Source of the DNA: CAYJLW01 sp964370965
GTDB lineage: Bacteria; Actinomycetota; Acidimicrobiia; UBA2766
Length of the DNA stretch: 64,000 nucleotides
Assembly (NCBI GenBank): GCA_964370965.1
Contig: CAYJLW010000013.1
Location: 1-64,000 of the forward strand
Reading direction: 5' to 3'
A program made the position numbers and the translations under genes. The notes under the pieces were generated by a model. That model saw nothing but the letters and a program-made list of their open reading frames with translations. It made no database searches and was not told where the DNA came from. Position 1 is the first letter of the stretch; the number at the start of each line of letters is the position of its first letter. Positions 8,729-17,523 of the stretch are shown in pieces.

Positions 8729-9790
8729 TCAGGCCGGCAGGCCGGGTTCGATGACGATGCGCTGTACGTCGCCTCCGCCTGTGCGGAGCATCTCGAGTCC
8801 CTCGGCCGTCTTCTCCAGCGGGAAGCGGTGCGTGATGGAGCCCTCGATGTCGATCTTCCCCTCGGCCTCCATGCGGAGCACCTCCACGAGGTCCTCCTCG
8901 TGGGAGGCGAACGTGCCGATCACGGAGAGCTCGAAGACCGAGAACAACGCCTGGGGGAGGTCGATGCGGGGGGGCATCATGCCCACGCCCACGGTGAGGC
9001 AGCGACCCCCGCCCACGAGGGAGTTCACGGCTTGGGCGACCGTGTCGGGGACACCCACGCACTCGAGGACGACGTCGGCGCCCTCGCCGGTGGCGGCCCG
9101 GATGCCCCCGACGGGGTCGGCGCTGCCGGCGAGGACCACGTCGGTGGCCCCGAGACGCCGGGCCCGTTCCAGGGCGGCGGGGTTGGTGTCGACGGCGACG
9201 ACCTGGCCGGCGCCGAGCACCCCGGCCAGGGCCACGGCCATGGAGCCGAGGCCGCCCACGCCGATGACGGCGACCTTCTCGCCCTCTCTCATTCCCGCCC
9301 GGCACTTGAGGGCGTGGTACGGGGTGGCGACGCAGTCCGTGGCCACCGCCGCCGCCGCCAGGGACACCTCGTCCGGGACGCGCACGAGCGCCGAATGCGG
9401 CACCCGGACGGCTTCGGCGTAGGCGCCGTCGAAGTGCAGACCGACCGCGCCGAGGCGCGGGCAGGACATGGGGTGTCCTGTGGTGCAGGCCCGGCACTGC
9501 CCGCAGCCGTCGCCGAGGTGCATCGCCACGCGGTCGCCCACCGCCCACCCGGTGACGCCCTCCCCCAGCGTCTCGACGACACCGGCGGGTTCGTGGCCGA
9601 GGATGAGCGGGAGCGGGCCCAGCACCGGCATACCTTCGAGGACGTGGACGTCGGAGTGGCACACCCCACATGCCGCCACGCGCACGACCACGTCGCCCGG
9701 CCCCGGTTCGGGGTAGGGCACCTCGTCGAGGACGAGCGGGGTCCCGGGGGCGTGCGTGCGCACGGCGCGCATCGTGGACGGGTTCGACAT
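8729..9790 (-). CDS. Zinc-dependent alcohol dehydrogenase (MDR superfamily)
   Basis: A 353-residue medium-chain dehydrogenase. Catalytic-zinc residues appear as C41 (with H45 nearby) and H66-E67; the structural zinc site has C96, C99, C102 and C110; the nucleotide-binding motif GVGGLGSMAVALA lies near residue 178 and is followed by an acidic strand end (VAVDTN), which favours NAD over NADP. It should oxidise an alcohol or reduce an aldehyde, but the substrate is unknown. The ATG at 9790 has GAGGGAAC just ahead; the ATG at 9772 is an alternative. A likely promoter and palindrome lie directly upstream at 9824-9851. Confidence 0.87.
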   Translation of the reverse strand: MSNPSTMRAVRTHAPGTPLVLDEVPYPEPGPGDVVVRVAACGVCHSDVHVLEGMPVLGPLPLILGHEPAGVVETLGEGVTGWAVGDRVAMHLGDGCGQCRACTTGHPMSCPRLGAVGLHFDGAYAEAVRVPHSALVRVPDEVSLAAAAVATDCVATPYHALKCRAGMREGEKVAVIGVGGLGSMAVALAGVLGAGQVVAVDTNPAALERARRLGATDVVLAGSADPVGGIRAATGEGADVVLECVGVPDTVAQAVNSLVGGGRCLTVGVGMMPPRIDLPQALFSVFELSVIGTFASHEEDLVEVLRMEAEGKIDIEGSITHRFPLEKTAEGLEMLRTGGGDVQRIVIEPGLPA

Positions 9791-9823
9791 GTTCCCTCTT
9801 CCGCCTGCGAAAGATGTTGCACT

Positions 9824-9851
9824 ACACTAGCAATCATCGCTAGGAAAACAA
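9824..9851 (-). promoter_or_regulatory. Promoter with overlapping inverted repeat ahead of the alcohol dehydrogenase
   Basis: On the reverse strand TTGTTT (9851-9846) and TAGTGT (9829-9824) are 16 bases apart, a plausible -35/-10 pair. The inverted repeat CTAGC-N7-GCTAG (9827-9843) fills the spacer and touches the -10 box, where a repressor would block polymerase. Its location 33 bases from the dehydrogenase start supports a role there. The promoter is inferred from sequence only. Confidence 0.45.
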
Positions 9852-9890
9852 GCTTTAGGACCCCGCGAGACTGCGCCCGGCCTGCTTCGG

Positions 9891-9915
9891 TCAGGGGGCC
9901 GCTCGGGCCCCCTGA
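9891..9915 (-). terminator. GC-rich hairpin downstream of the restriction-modification genes
   Basis: TCAGGGGGCC (9891-9900) pairs perfectly with GGCCCCCTGA (9906-9915) around a five-base loop. It lies about 175 bases past the stop of the candidate endonuclease and just before the dehydrogenase promoter. There is no T-run, which is common for actinobacterial terminators. The rest of 9916-10088 shows no gene. Confidence 0.5.
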
Positions 9916-10088
9916 CGAGACCACCGAGATCACGCTCGGAAGCGAGCAAGTCGTCGACATCGGCGGGATGCCCTCAACAGGGGATACTCGGGTAGACACG
10001 GGTGTGGGCGGCCTGTCGCGGCTTCGGGTGCGACACGCTCCAGCGCCCGAAAGAACCCGCTTGCCAGCTTCCAGGCCAGGAGGTCGCG

Positions 10089-11219
10089 TCAGCCCCGCGA
10101 GTCCTGATCATCCGAGGGTCCACCTACGGCCTGATGCAGCCACGCCGTCAGGAAGTCCTCGCCGTGCTCCGACGCCTCTTCCTCAAAGGCTCCTGCTATC
10201 TCGGCCACCACGCTCTGAAACTCGTAGCCGACCACCTCGGCCGCGGCTCTGAAAGCGCGCTGATACACCCGCAGGAGCAACTCGGGCCCGACCTTGCTCT
10301 GCGTTAGTTCGTTGAGAGCCGTGCGGCCAACCACGACAGCGGTTGCCGGGGAGGCTCGCAGGACTGCGCCCTTCGAGCGATGTCCCTTTAGGGTGTTGCC
10401 GACAATGGCGGCGTAGAAGGTCCGGGCGCCCCACACCTCCTCCAACGCACGTAGCTGGTCACCGAGCCGCTTACCGTCCCCGCCCTTGGCCGACCCGGTC
10501 TTGCTCTTGATCTGAAACAGACGAATGCGCTCAGGCTCCTCAAGACTCGGCACTTGGCCGACATCTGCGCCAGGAAACGGATTCATGACAGGATCCAAAG
10601 TCTCCTTGACACCACCCTTCCCCCGAGGCTCAGGAATCCGAAAGTTGCCTCGCATAGCGCCCAAGATCTCTTGGTGAAGATTTCCGACAAGGTCCTCAAT
10701 CTTCATCAAAATCTTATGGGATGTCGTGCTCTCGATTGTACGACCAAGATCACGTCCGCTGAGCAATTCAAAATTAGCCGAAAGGATGAACGGATCCAGC
10801 ACATCGCCCGGGTTACTTCCGCGGCGCAAACTGTCTGCTGATGCAGGGAACTGGCGGACTACGTCAATAACGATGCGGGCAAGGAATGCAGTTGCGCGCT
10901 CCGGGTCTGAGAAGGCGCGGCAGAGCTGTATCTGATCGGCCAATGCCTCGGCCATGCCGGTACCGGCGGACAATTCCGAGGCCAGCGCACCCAAGAGGTC
11001 GCTGTGGGCCATGTTTCCGAGTTCCAGAGCGCTCCAGTCGCTCGAAAATGGAAACCGGATCGCCCTGGTCGAAATCTTCAGGTCCGTACACGCCTTATTG
11101 AATAAGTCCACGGCCGCAGCATTTCGCAGCCACTTCAGGTCATCGCTGGCTCGGCGAATCTCATCGACAAGATCCGGGGCGAGCCCCTCAAAAGCGCCGG
11201 TGAGCCAATCGGCATTCAA
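10089..11219 (-). CDS. Candidate type II restriction endonuclease partner of the C5 methyltransferase
   Basis: A 376-residue protein with no family I can name with certainty. Residues around 245-255 read IRLFQIKSKTG, and a strand ending in (E/Q)xK after acidic residues is what PD-(D/E)XK nucleases show. Its position is the main evidence: it starts at a TTG that overlaps the stop of the C5 methyltransferase (TTGA), the usual coupling of a restriction-modification pair. Base composition is clearly less GC-rich than the neighbours (A/T third positions are frequent, for example around 10681-10740), which points to transfer. An alternative is another DNA-processing partner; the recognition sequence cannot be predicted. 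Confidence 0.6.
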   Translation of the reverse strand: MNADWLTGAFEGLAPDLVDEIRRASDDLKWLRNAAAVDLFNKACTDLKISTRAIRFPFSSDWSALELGNMAHSDLLGALASELSAGTGMAEALADQIQLCRAFSDPERATAFLARIVIDVVRQFPASADSLRRGSNPGDVLDPFILSANFELLSGRDLGRTIESTTSHKILMKIEDLVGNLHQEILGAMRGNFRIPEPRGKGGVKETLDPVMNPFPGADVGQVPSLEEPERIRLFQIKSKTGSAKGGDGKRLGDQLRALEEVWGARTFYAAIVGNTLKGHRSKGAVLRASPATAVVVGRTALNELTQSKVGPELLLRVYQRAFRAAAEVVGYEFQSVVAEIAGAFEEEASEHGEDFLTAWLHQAVGGPSDDQDSRG

Positions 11220-12454
11220 CGTACTCGACGGTTGCGCGCGGCTGCACGAACCTTCCGTACGGCGATGGCTAGCAGCCCATCCTCGTCCTGAGGATGGGGC
11301 GCAGCAGGTCTAGCGCCTGACATGGCCTCGGCGACGCTCCGCCCAGCTGCCATTCCGAGCGCCATGGGGACTGCGTTGCCGATCTGGACATAGTGCTGGT
11401 TCATCGATCCCGAGAATCTCCAATCATCAGGAAAACCCTGCAGCCTCGCGCACTCTCGAACCGAGAGTGGTCGGGTGTCCTGCGGATGACAGAGCGCAGA
11501 GCCCTTCCGATTCGCTTTACCCGTGATTGTCGGCGCGGGCTCATCCCAACTCAGGCGACGAAAGAACCCCGTCTTCCCACCGCCAGCCGCGTAGCTTCGT
11601 TCTCCCATGGCACGCCGAGCAATATCCGTCGGCAGAGATCGCCAGTTGCCGCCAGGCGGTACTAGATCGAAGACCCGGGCCACGTTGGGGGTATATTGCG
11701 ACCCTGGTCCGGGGTCACTGATGAGGTCTGCAATCGCGTCCTTGAGGGTGACAAAGCCCAAGCTTGATCTTGGTCCATGCGTGACTTGGGGCAAAGCTGG
11801 CGCTCCCTCGTCCCGTGATCCAAGCATTAGGAATCGAAGTCGCTTTTGCGGTGCGCCCAATTCTGAGGAATCGAAGACTCCGAAGGTAACGGCATAACCT
11901 AACCCGGCGACCGCTGTGTCCAGCAAGAAACGCATCGCTGATCCAGACAGCTCGTCTTCTGCCAAAGGATGTGCGCCTCCGACTTCAGCCGGAAAGAGGG
12001 ACGCCTGATCACGGCCGTATCTGGAGAGGTTCCAATGCTTCCCGGGCCGCTCATCGATAGGACGATGTCGAAGCGCTGCAGTCACCAAGTTGGCGACATT
12101 CTCTAGAATGAAGAATCGCGGGCGGACTTCAGATATGAGGCGAAGATATTCAAGGATTAGGTTTCCCCGAGGATCAGAGAGAGCGGCCCGCTTCCCACCC
12201 GGACAAAAGCTCTGGCATGGGGGGCCGCCCACCATCAGGTCAACCTCGCCCGTTCCGCGGCTAGCGGCCGCCAGGTCTCGGCCGGAGAGCGATGCAACGT
12301 CCGCCTGGAGAACACTCAGGTTGGGCCGGTTGCCACGGATGGTCTCAACGAAGACTGGCTCGATCTCGACAGCCAACTCCGGAGCGAGGCCTATCGCCTC
12401 CAAGCCCAGATCGAGGCCCATCGCACCTGTGAACAAGGACCAGACTCTCGACAC
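11216..12454 (-). CDS. DNA (cytosine-5) methyltransferase
   Basis: A methyltransferase of 412 residues that would protect the site cut by its neighbour. Motif I is FTGAMGLDLGL near residue 8, motif IV is GGPPCQSFCPGGKR with the catalytic cysteine at residue 80, motif VI is ENVANL, motif VIII is QKRLRFLMLG, and motif X is QIGNAVP after the RECARLQGFPDDW segment. The target-recognition region lies between VIII and IX. The chosen GTG has AGAGG and AAGG just ahead and places motif I at the usual distance; the frame is open to another GTG at 12511. Base use is less GC-rich than the surroundings. It is followed by the candidate endonuclease with a TTGA overlap. Confidence 0.92.
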   Translation of the reverse strand: MSRVWSLFTGAMGLDLGLEAIGLAPELAVEIEPVFVETIRGNRPNLSVLQADVASLSGRDLAAASRGTGEVDLMVGGPPCQSFCPGGKRAALSDPRGNLILEYLRLISEVRPRFFILENVANLVTAALRHRPIDERPGKHWNLSRYGRDQASLFPAEVGGAHPLAEDELSGSAMRFLLDTAVAGLGYAVTFGVFDSSELGAPQKRLRFLMLGSRDEGAPALPQVTHGPRSSLGFVTLKDAIADLISDPGPGSQYTPNVARVFDLVPPGGNWRSLPTDIARRAMGERSYAAGGGKTGFFRRLSWDEPAPTITGKANRKGSALCHPQDTRPLSVRECARLQGFPDDWRFSGSMNQHYVQIGNAVPMALGMAAGRSVAEAMSGARPAAPHPQDEDGLLAIAVRKVRAAARNRRVR

Positions 12455-12709
12455 CCTTGACCTCTGGCGTCCGTCGGGGCAAGTCGTGAGCGTACAGCGC
12501 CGGGATCCCACAACGGTGGATGGGGCGCCTCCCCCCTGGCTGTCATAAGGCTGACGTGAGACACGTGTTGTAGCCCGCTATCTGTCGGGGCGAGACCAGG
12601 ACAGCGTGGAGCCCCATGTCGCCCCTTCGCCACCGCAGGAAACGGGACCCAATCCCCTCGGCCGACAGACGGCCAGCCGCGTCATGTAGAGGGCGCTCTC
12701 GATCGGGCG

Positions 12710-13176
12710 TTACCCCCTGACCACGTCCACGGACACGCAGCGGTCGAAGCGGACGGGCTGCCACTCCATGGGGGCGTACTGGAGGTGGTCGTAGCCGTCG
12801 ACGAGGTGGAGCCACTTCACCATCCCGACCTCGACCTCGTTGGGGCCCTTGCCCCCCGGGGATCATGTAGTCCTCGTAGCCGTTGGAGACCGTCAGGGCG
12901 CCCGGACGCCACGTCGGGCTCGTGTGCAGGTTCACCCGAAAGTCGCCCACGTCGTTCCAGACCCCCGCGGTGTCGTCGGCGATGTCGAGAGCGGCGGCGT
13001 CGTCGGGGTGGATGAGCTGCGGACGGTGTCGGGGTGCCCACCGGTCGCTCCGGCCACCCGCTCCGGGCGGCACTCGCTGTCGAGGAGCCGCCGCACCCGG
13101 GCCAGGAGCGGCTCCACGGTGACCGTCGTGCCGTCGGCGGGGGCGTCGTCGGTGACACGGGCGTCACCGGTTGTGG
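12710..13176 (-). pseudogene. Decayed molybdopterin oxidoreductase (paralogue of the gene at 33.3 kb)
   Basis: Three segments in shifting reverse frames match the intact type II DMSO-reductase-family protein at 33258. Around 13040-13170 the frame gives TTVTVEPLLARVRRLL and GGHPDTVR, matching the paralogue's VVVAPLFERVASLL and AGTHPETIR. At about 13030 it jumps frame straight to QLIHPDDAAALDIAD, which matches the paralogue some 400 residues later (VVVHPEDAAREGIAD). After a run of six G near 12857 the frame shifts again to VKWLHLVDGYDHLQYAPMEW and a TAA at 12710-12712. So the middle (roughly 1.3 kb) and the N-terminal third are gone. The rest of 12513-12709 contains nothing recognisable. Confidence 0.85.
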
Positions 13177-13211
13177 CGGGGCCTAATCGCTGGATATATT
13201 GGCTATCAATA
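13171..13211 (+). promoter_or_regulatory. Promoter for the FAD oxidoreductase/SCP2/CofD cluster
   Basis: TTGTGG (13171-13176) and TATATT (13195-13200) are 18 bases apart. Overlapping the -10 and the expected start of transcription is TATTG-N5-CAATA (13197-13211), an inverted repeat that could be an operator. The first gene begins at 13249. The A/T-rich -10 stands out in this GC-rich DNA. Confidence 0.5.
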
Positions 13212-13248
13212 CCCATGAGTGGGAACTCACTCTCCGGGGGGATGCACG

Positions 13249-14850
13249 TTGAGCACACTCACCTACGACGCCATCGTCATCGGGGCGGGACACAACGGCC
13301 TGTGCCTCGCTGCCTACCTGCAACGGGCCGGCCTCAAGACCGTCGTCGTGGAACGGCGCCACGAGGAAGGAGGCGGCGCGAACACCGAAGAACCCGTGCT
13401 GACGGGCTTCCGTCACAACATGCACGCGCAGTACATGGAGTTCTTCGACGTCATGCCGATGGTCCGGGACTTCGGCCTGGAGGAGATCGGCCTGCGCACC
13501 GTCATGCCCGAGGCGCAGGCGGGCATCACGTTCGCCGACGGCCGACCCCCCGTCGTCCTCTACCGTCCCGACCTCAACGACCGCACGTACGAGTCCATCG
13601 CCCAGTATTCCAAGGCCGACGCCGAGCTCTACGTCGAGCTCAAAGCCCGGGCGATGAAGCTCGAGGCGCTCCTCGCCGCCGGCCTCTACAACCTGCCCTC
13701 GCCCCTGTCCGAGGACCAGGCGCCCATCGTGGAGATGGTCTTCGGGGACCTCGGCCTCACGAAGTACCACGCCACCAAGACCTGCAAGGTCCTCATCGAC
13801 GAGCTCTTCGAGACCTCCGAGCTGCGGGCGCTGCTGTACCGCACCTGCGTGGAGTGGGGCTTCCCCATCGACGACTGGGGCACCGCACCGGGCTGGCTCA
13901 CGTTCATCATGTGGACCATGTCCAACTGGAAGCTCACCGTCGGGGGCACCCACACGCTGGCCAAGGCCATGATGCAGGCCTGCTACCGCGAGGGGGTCGA
14001 CCTCATCGAGAACACCATGGTCGAGCGGGTCGTCGTGGAGGACGGCCGTGCCGGGGGGGTGGTCGCCCGGGGCCGTGAGATCCGGGCGACCAAGGTTGTG
14101 GCCTCCAACGCCGACCTGAAGCAGACCCTGCTCGACTTCGTGGGCGAGGACCACCTCTCGGAGCTGTGGGTGAAGAGGGCGAAGGCCTACCGCTACGGCC
14201 CCAGCCACGTCCTGGGCACGCCGATGTTCTGCCTCTACGAAGCCCCCGAGTACAAGTCGGCGCGATGGAACCCAGACATCGACAAGACCTTCTACACGAT
14301 GGTCGGCTTCGACGGCGCCGACGACACCGCCCGCTACATCCGCGACGCCTACAGCGGGACGATGCCCAAGCCGGCGGCCGGCATGTGGGTGAACACCCTC
14401 TGGGACCCCCAGCAGGCCCCGGCCGGGCGACAGTCCGCCACCGGCTGGTACTTCCTCCCCCCGGCGAGCGCCCTGTCGAGCGAGGAATGGGCCGACGTGC
14501 GGGCGACGTTCAACGAACGGTTCCTGTCGGTGTGGCGCCAACACGCCCCCAACATGACCCCGGCGAACGTGATCGCGCACAAGCTCTACACACCGGACCA
14601 GATGGAGCACAAGAACCTCATGCGCGAGGGGGACTTCTCCAACGGCGAGTTCGCCCCCGACCAGTTGGGTGCCAACAGGCCCTTCCCCGAGGCGTCCAAC
14701 TACCGCACCGAGGTCGACGGCCTGTACCTGTGCGGCCCTTCGGCCTACCCGGGCGGCGGGGTCCACGCCGCCTGCGGCTACAACGCCTTCAAGGCGATCG
14801 CCGAGGACCTCGGGCTGCCCAGCCCCATCGTGGCCGAGAGGGGGTACTGA
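13249..14850 (+). CDS. FAD-dependent oxidoreductase, phytoene desaturase-related (COG1233)
   Basis: A 533-residue flavoprotein. The N-terminal dinucleotide fold reads AIVIGAGHNGLCLAAYL with VVVERRHEEGGG just after it, and the C-terminal FAD-closing segment is YLCGPSAYPGGGVHAACGYNA. This is the pattern of carotenoid desaturases, retinol saturases and PYROXD2-like proteins, which act on long unsaturated lipids. The substrate is unknown; no phytoene synthase is nearby. The TTG at 13249 follows GGGGGGA; a GTG at 13219 in the same frame lacks a clear ribosome site. It is one of four such enzymes in the window (13249, 15372, 37842, 39547) and is followed after one base by an SCP2 gene. Confidence 0.87.
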   Translation: MSTLTYDAIVIGAGHNGLCLAAYLQRAGLKTVVVERRHEEGGGANTEEPVLTGFRHNMHAQYMEFFDVMPMVRDFGLEEIGLRTVMPEAQAGITFADGRPPVVLYRPDLNDRTYESIAQYSKADAELYVELKARAMKLEALLAAGLYNLPSPLSEDQAPIVEMVFGDLGLTKYHATKTCKVLIDELFETSELRALLYRTCVEWGFPIDDWGTAPGWLTFIMWTMSNWKLTVGGTHTLAKAMMQACYREGVDLIENTMVERVVVEDGRAGGVVARGREIRATKVVASNADLKQTLLDFVGEDHLSELWVKRAKAYRYGPSHVLGTPMFCLYEAPEYKSARWNPDIDKTFYTMVGFDGADDTARYIRDAYSGTMPKPAAGMWVNTLWDPQQAPAGRQSATGWYFLPPASALSSEEWADVRATFNERFLSVWRQHAPNMTPANVIAHKLYTPDQMEHKNLMREGDFSNGEFAPDQLGANRPFPEASNYRTEVDGLYLCGPSAYPGGGVHAACGYNAFKAIAEDLGLPSPIVAERGY

Positions 14851-14851
14851 G

Positions 14852-15319
14852 ATGCCGGAGATCTACAGCGAGGGCTGGTACGAAGCCGTCGTCGACACCA
14901 TCAACACCAAGGTCGGGACCCTCTCGGAGAAGGACGTCCCCAAAGGCGTCTGGCACGCCGTCGTGGAGATCGTCGCCGACGGCAGGTCCCCGTACGTGGC
15001 GGAGGGCGACACCCGTCGCTTCCTGATCCGCATCGACGGCGGCCGCTGCGCCTGGTACCGGGAGATCGACACCCCGAACCCCGAGGGCGTGGAGCTCGAC
15101 TACCGCTTCGTGGGCCCCGCCGCCGCCTTCGACGGCATCGCCGCCGGCATCGTCGACCCCGTCGACGCCGCCCTCGACGGCACCGTGCGGGTGCGGGGCG
15201 ACATGCGCTTCCTGATGCGCCAGGCGGAGCTCGTGAAGACGCTCCTTGAGGCCTACACGTCCGGGGTGGACACGGAATGGCCCGCCGGCCGCCCGCCCTA
15301 CAACGGTGCCGCCGGCTGA
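14852..15319 (+). CDS. SCP2-like sterol/lipid-transfer domain protein
   Basis: A 155-residue single-domain protein. The pattern RFLIRIDGGRCAWYRE, a central beta-sheet, and the closing VRVRGDMRFLMRQAELVKTLLEAY helix match SCP2 proteins, in which a hydrophobic tunnel binds sterols or fatty acyl chains (family knowledge). There is no signal peptide or membrane segment, so it should be cytoplasmic. It begins one base after the stop of the FAD oxidoreductase and lies 52 bases before a second one, so a role in presenting a lipid substrate to these flavoenzymes is a reasonable inference. Confidence 0.7.
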   Translation: MPEIYSEGWYEAVVDTINTKVGTLSEKDVPKGVWHAVVEIVADGRSPYVAEGDTRRFLIRIDGGRCAWYREIDTPNPEGVELDYRFVGPAAAFDGIAAGIVDPVDAALDGTVRVRGDMRFLMRQAELVKTLLEAYTSGVDTEWPAGRPPYNGAAG

Positions 15320-15371
15320 GCCCGGCTGCCCCCTGCATTGGCAGTTCCCGTGCGAGTGAAAGGTCCTGGGG

Positions 15372-16967
15372 ATGCGTGACAGCTACGACGTGATCATCGT
15401 GGGGGCGGGTCACAACGGCCTCACCCTCGGCTGCTACCTGGCGCGGGCCGGTCTCGACGTCCTGGTGCTGGAGCGCCGCCACGAGGAAGGCGGCGGCCTC
15501 TGCACAGAGGAGGTCACCCAGCCGGGGTTCCTGCACAACATCCACGCCAACTACCACACCTTCGTCGACCTGGCACCGCCCGTGAACGATCTCGAGGTGC
15601 GCGCGCACGGCGCCGAGTACGTGCGGCCCGAGGTGCAGATGGCGTCCCTCTACCCGGACGGCACGGCGCTCACCATCCACACCGACATGGACAAGACGCA
15701 GGCGTCCATGGCCCGCTTCTCGGAACGGGACGCCGAGACCTTCGGCCGCCTCCACCGGGAGGCACACGGCTACATCGACCTCCTCCTGGGCACCCTCATG
15801 TACCAGCCGCCCATGTCGGTCAAGGAGCTCACCAAGGCGCTGGCGTCCTTCGGCGTCGAGGACCGCTCGGAGTTCCTGTCCGTGAAGCTCCGCCGCGAGT
15901 CGATCAACCAGTTCCTCGACCGCCACTTCGAGAGCGACAAGGTCAAAGCGCACCTCGCCTTCCACGGGGCCGTGTGCTCGTACACCAACGACGTCCCGGG
16001 CCTGGCGATCGGCTACCCGCTCCTGATCGGCAAGATCAGCAACTGGCACGTGTGCGTGGGCGGCTCGCACCGTCTCGCCCACGCCCTCTGGCGGGACCTC
16101 GCCCAGCACGGCGGCACGATGGTGTCCTGTGCCGAGGTGTCCCGGATCCTCGTCGACGGCGGCCGTGCCGTCGGGGTGCGCCTCGCCGACGGCACGGAGA
16201 TCGCCGCCCGTCAGGCCGTCGCCTCCACGGTGTCGGTGGAGCAGACGTTCCTGGAGTTCCTCAACGCCTCGGCGACCTCGGAGGAGTTCACGCAGAAGGT
16301 CAAGACGGAGGTGCAGCACAAGGACTGGACGCTGTTCTCGGTGCACCTCGCCATGAACCGCTTCCCCGAGTACACGGCGGCGGCCTTCGACGAGGACGTG
16401 AACCGGGCATGGGTCGTGAACCTGGGCTACGACAGCCTCGACGCCCTGAACGCCGACTGGGCCGCGATACGGGCGGGCGGCCTGCCCGAGCCGAGGCCCA
16501 ACGCCGCGGTGAACAGCCTCTACGACCCCACCGACGCCCCCGCCGGATGCGCCACCGGACTCCTGCGCCAGTTCGCCCCCTTCGCCCTCGCCGACGGCGG
16601 CGAGGGCGCCTGGGAGAAGGCGGGGCGCTGGTACGGCCAGCGTTGCATCGAGGCCTGGCGGGAGTACGCCCCGAACCTCACCGACGACGCCTTCGTCGAG
16701 TGGGCCGTGGACACCCCCCTCGACATCACCCGCAAGCTCCCCAACATGCCCCGGGGGGACTGGATGATGGGCGAGATCAGCCTGGACAACATGCTGGACG
16801 AGCGGCCCCTCCCGGAGCTCGGCCAGTACAAGACACCCGTGGAGCGCCTCTACATGGCGGGTTCCACGCAGCATCCCCACGGCTTCATAACGTTCGGCCC
16901 GGGCTACAACGCCCTCCAGGTGATCGCCGACGACCTCGGCGTCGACAAGTGGTGGCGCAAGATCTGA
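15372..16967 (+). CDS. FAD-dependent oxidoreductase, phytoene desaturase-related (second copy)
   Basis: A 531-residue paralogue of the enzyme at 13249, with VIIVGAGHNGLTLGCYLA and VLERRHEEGGGL in the FAD domain and YMAGSTQHPHGFITFGPGYNA near the end. In the C-terminal motif the first enzyme's PGGG is replaced by PHGF, so the two are diverged and not a recent tandem copy. Pairs of unlike members suggest either a heterodimer or successive steps on one lipid. The ATG follows a GGGG-containing ribosome site. It is the third gene of the five-gene forward cluster. Confidence 0.87.
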   Translation: MRDSYDVIIVGAGHNGLTLGCYLARAGLDVLVLERRHEEGGGLCTEEVTQPGFLHNIHANYHTFVDLAPPVNDLEVRAHGAEYVRPEVQMASLYPDGTALTIHTDMDKTQASMARFSERDAETFGRLHREAHGYIDLLLGTLMYQPPMSVKELTKALASFGVEDRSEFLSVKLRRESINQFLDRHFESDKVKAHLAFHGAVCSYTNDVPGLAIGYPLLIGKISNWHVCVGGSHRLAHALWRDLAQHGGTMVSCAEVSRILVDGGRAVGVRLADGTEIAARQAVASTVSVEQTFLEFLNASATSEEFTQKVKTEVQHKDWTLFSVHLAMNRFPEYTAAAFDEDVNRAWVVNLGYDSLDALNADWAAIRAGGLPEPRPNAAVNSLYDPTDAPAGCATGLLRQFAPFALADGGEGAWEKAGRWYGQRCIEAWREYAPNLTDDAFVEWAVDTPLDITRKLPNMPRGDWMMGEISLDNMLDERPLPELGQYKTPVERLYMAGSTQHPHGFITFGPGYNALQVIADDLGVDKWWRKI

Positions 16968-16995
16968 CGGCTCCCCAGAACGGGGACGGAGAGAG

Positions 16996-17523
16996 ATGAC
17001 GTCTGCAGCGACAACGGCCCCCACGGTCCGCCTGGACGCCGGTGAGGAGGCGTCCGGGCTCGCCATGATCCTCGGCGACCTCATCGAGTCGAACCTGCGG
17101 GACTTCCCCGGCCGACGCCGGGTGGCATCCACGTCCCGGGGCGAGATCGTCCTGTCCGCGTCCGACCGGGACGTCTCGGTGACCCTCTCCTTCCGGGGAG
17201 ACGAGATCGTCATCTCCGAGGGCGCCCTCGACACGGCCCCGGCCCTGCGCGGAGCCTGGCTCGAGATGGCCGCCGTCTGCAGCGGCCGCCTGAACCCCCT
17301 GCGGGCGATGGCCCAGGGCAAGCTCAGCGTCGCCCTGCGCCGCAGCCCCGCCCTCGTCGCCGCCACCGGCTTCGTCCTCTCTGTGCCCGAGTCGTTCTAC
17401 GAGGACGACGCGGAGACCGCCGCCCGGCGTCGTCGCCAGGCCCTTGTCGTCGGTGCGGGTGTGGCCGCCGCCGCGACCGGCGTGGGAGTCGCCGTCTACG
17501 CCCGACGCCGGAGCTCCCCATGA
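16996..17523 (+). CDS. SCP2-like protein with C-terminal membrane anchor
   Basis: A 175-residue protein. Residues about 20-130 resemble an SCP2 fold (VTLSFRGDEIVISEGALDT, then a MAQGKLSVALRRSPALVAATGFVL closing segment). Residues about 145-170 form an RRRR-flanked hydrophobic helix ending in another arginine patch, which suggests tail anchoring in the membrane. The match to SCP2 is weaker than for the gene at 14852. It starts 28 bases after the second FAD oxidoreductase and its stop overlaps the cofD start (ATGA). Confidence 0.6.
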   Translation: MTSAATTAPTVRLDAGEEASGLAMILGDLIESNLRDFPGRRRVASTSRGEIVLSASDRDVSVTLSFRGDEIVISEGALDTAPALRGAWLEMAAVCSGRLNPLRAMAQGKLSVALRRSPALVAATGFVLSVPESFYEDDAETAARRRRQALVVGAGVAAAATGVGVAVYARRRSSP

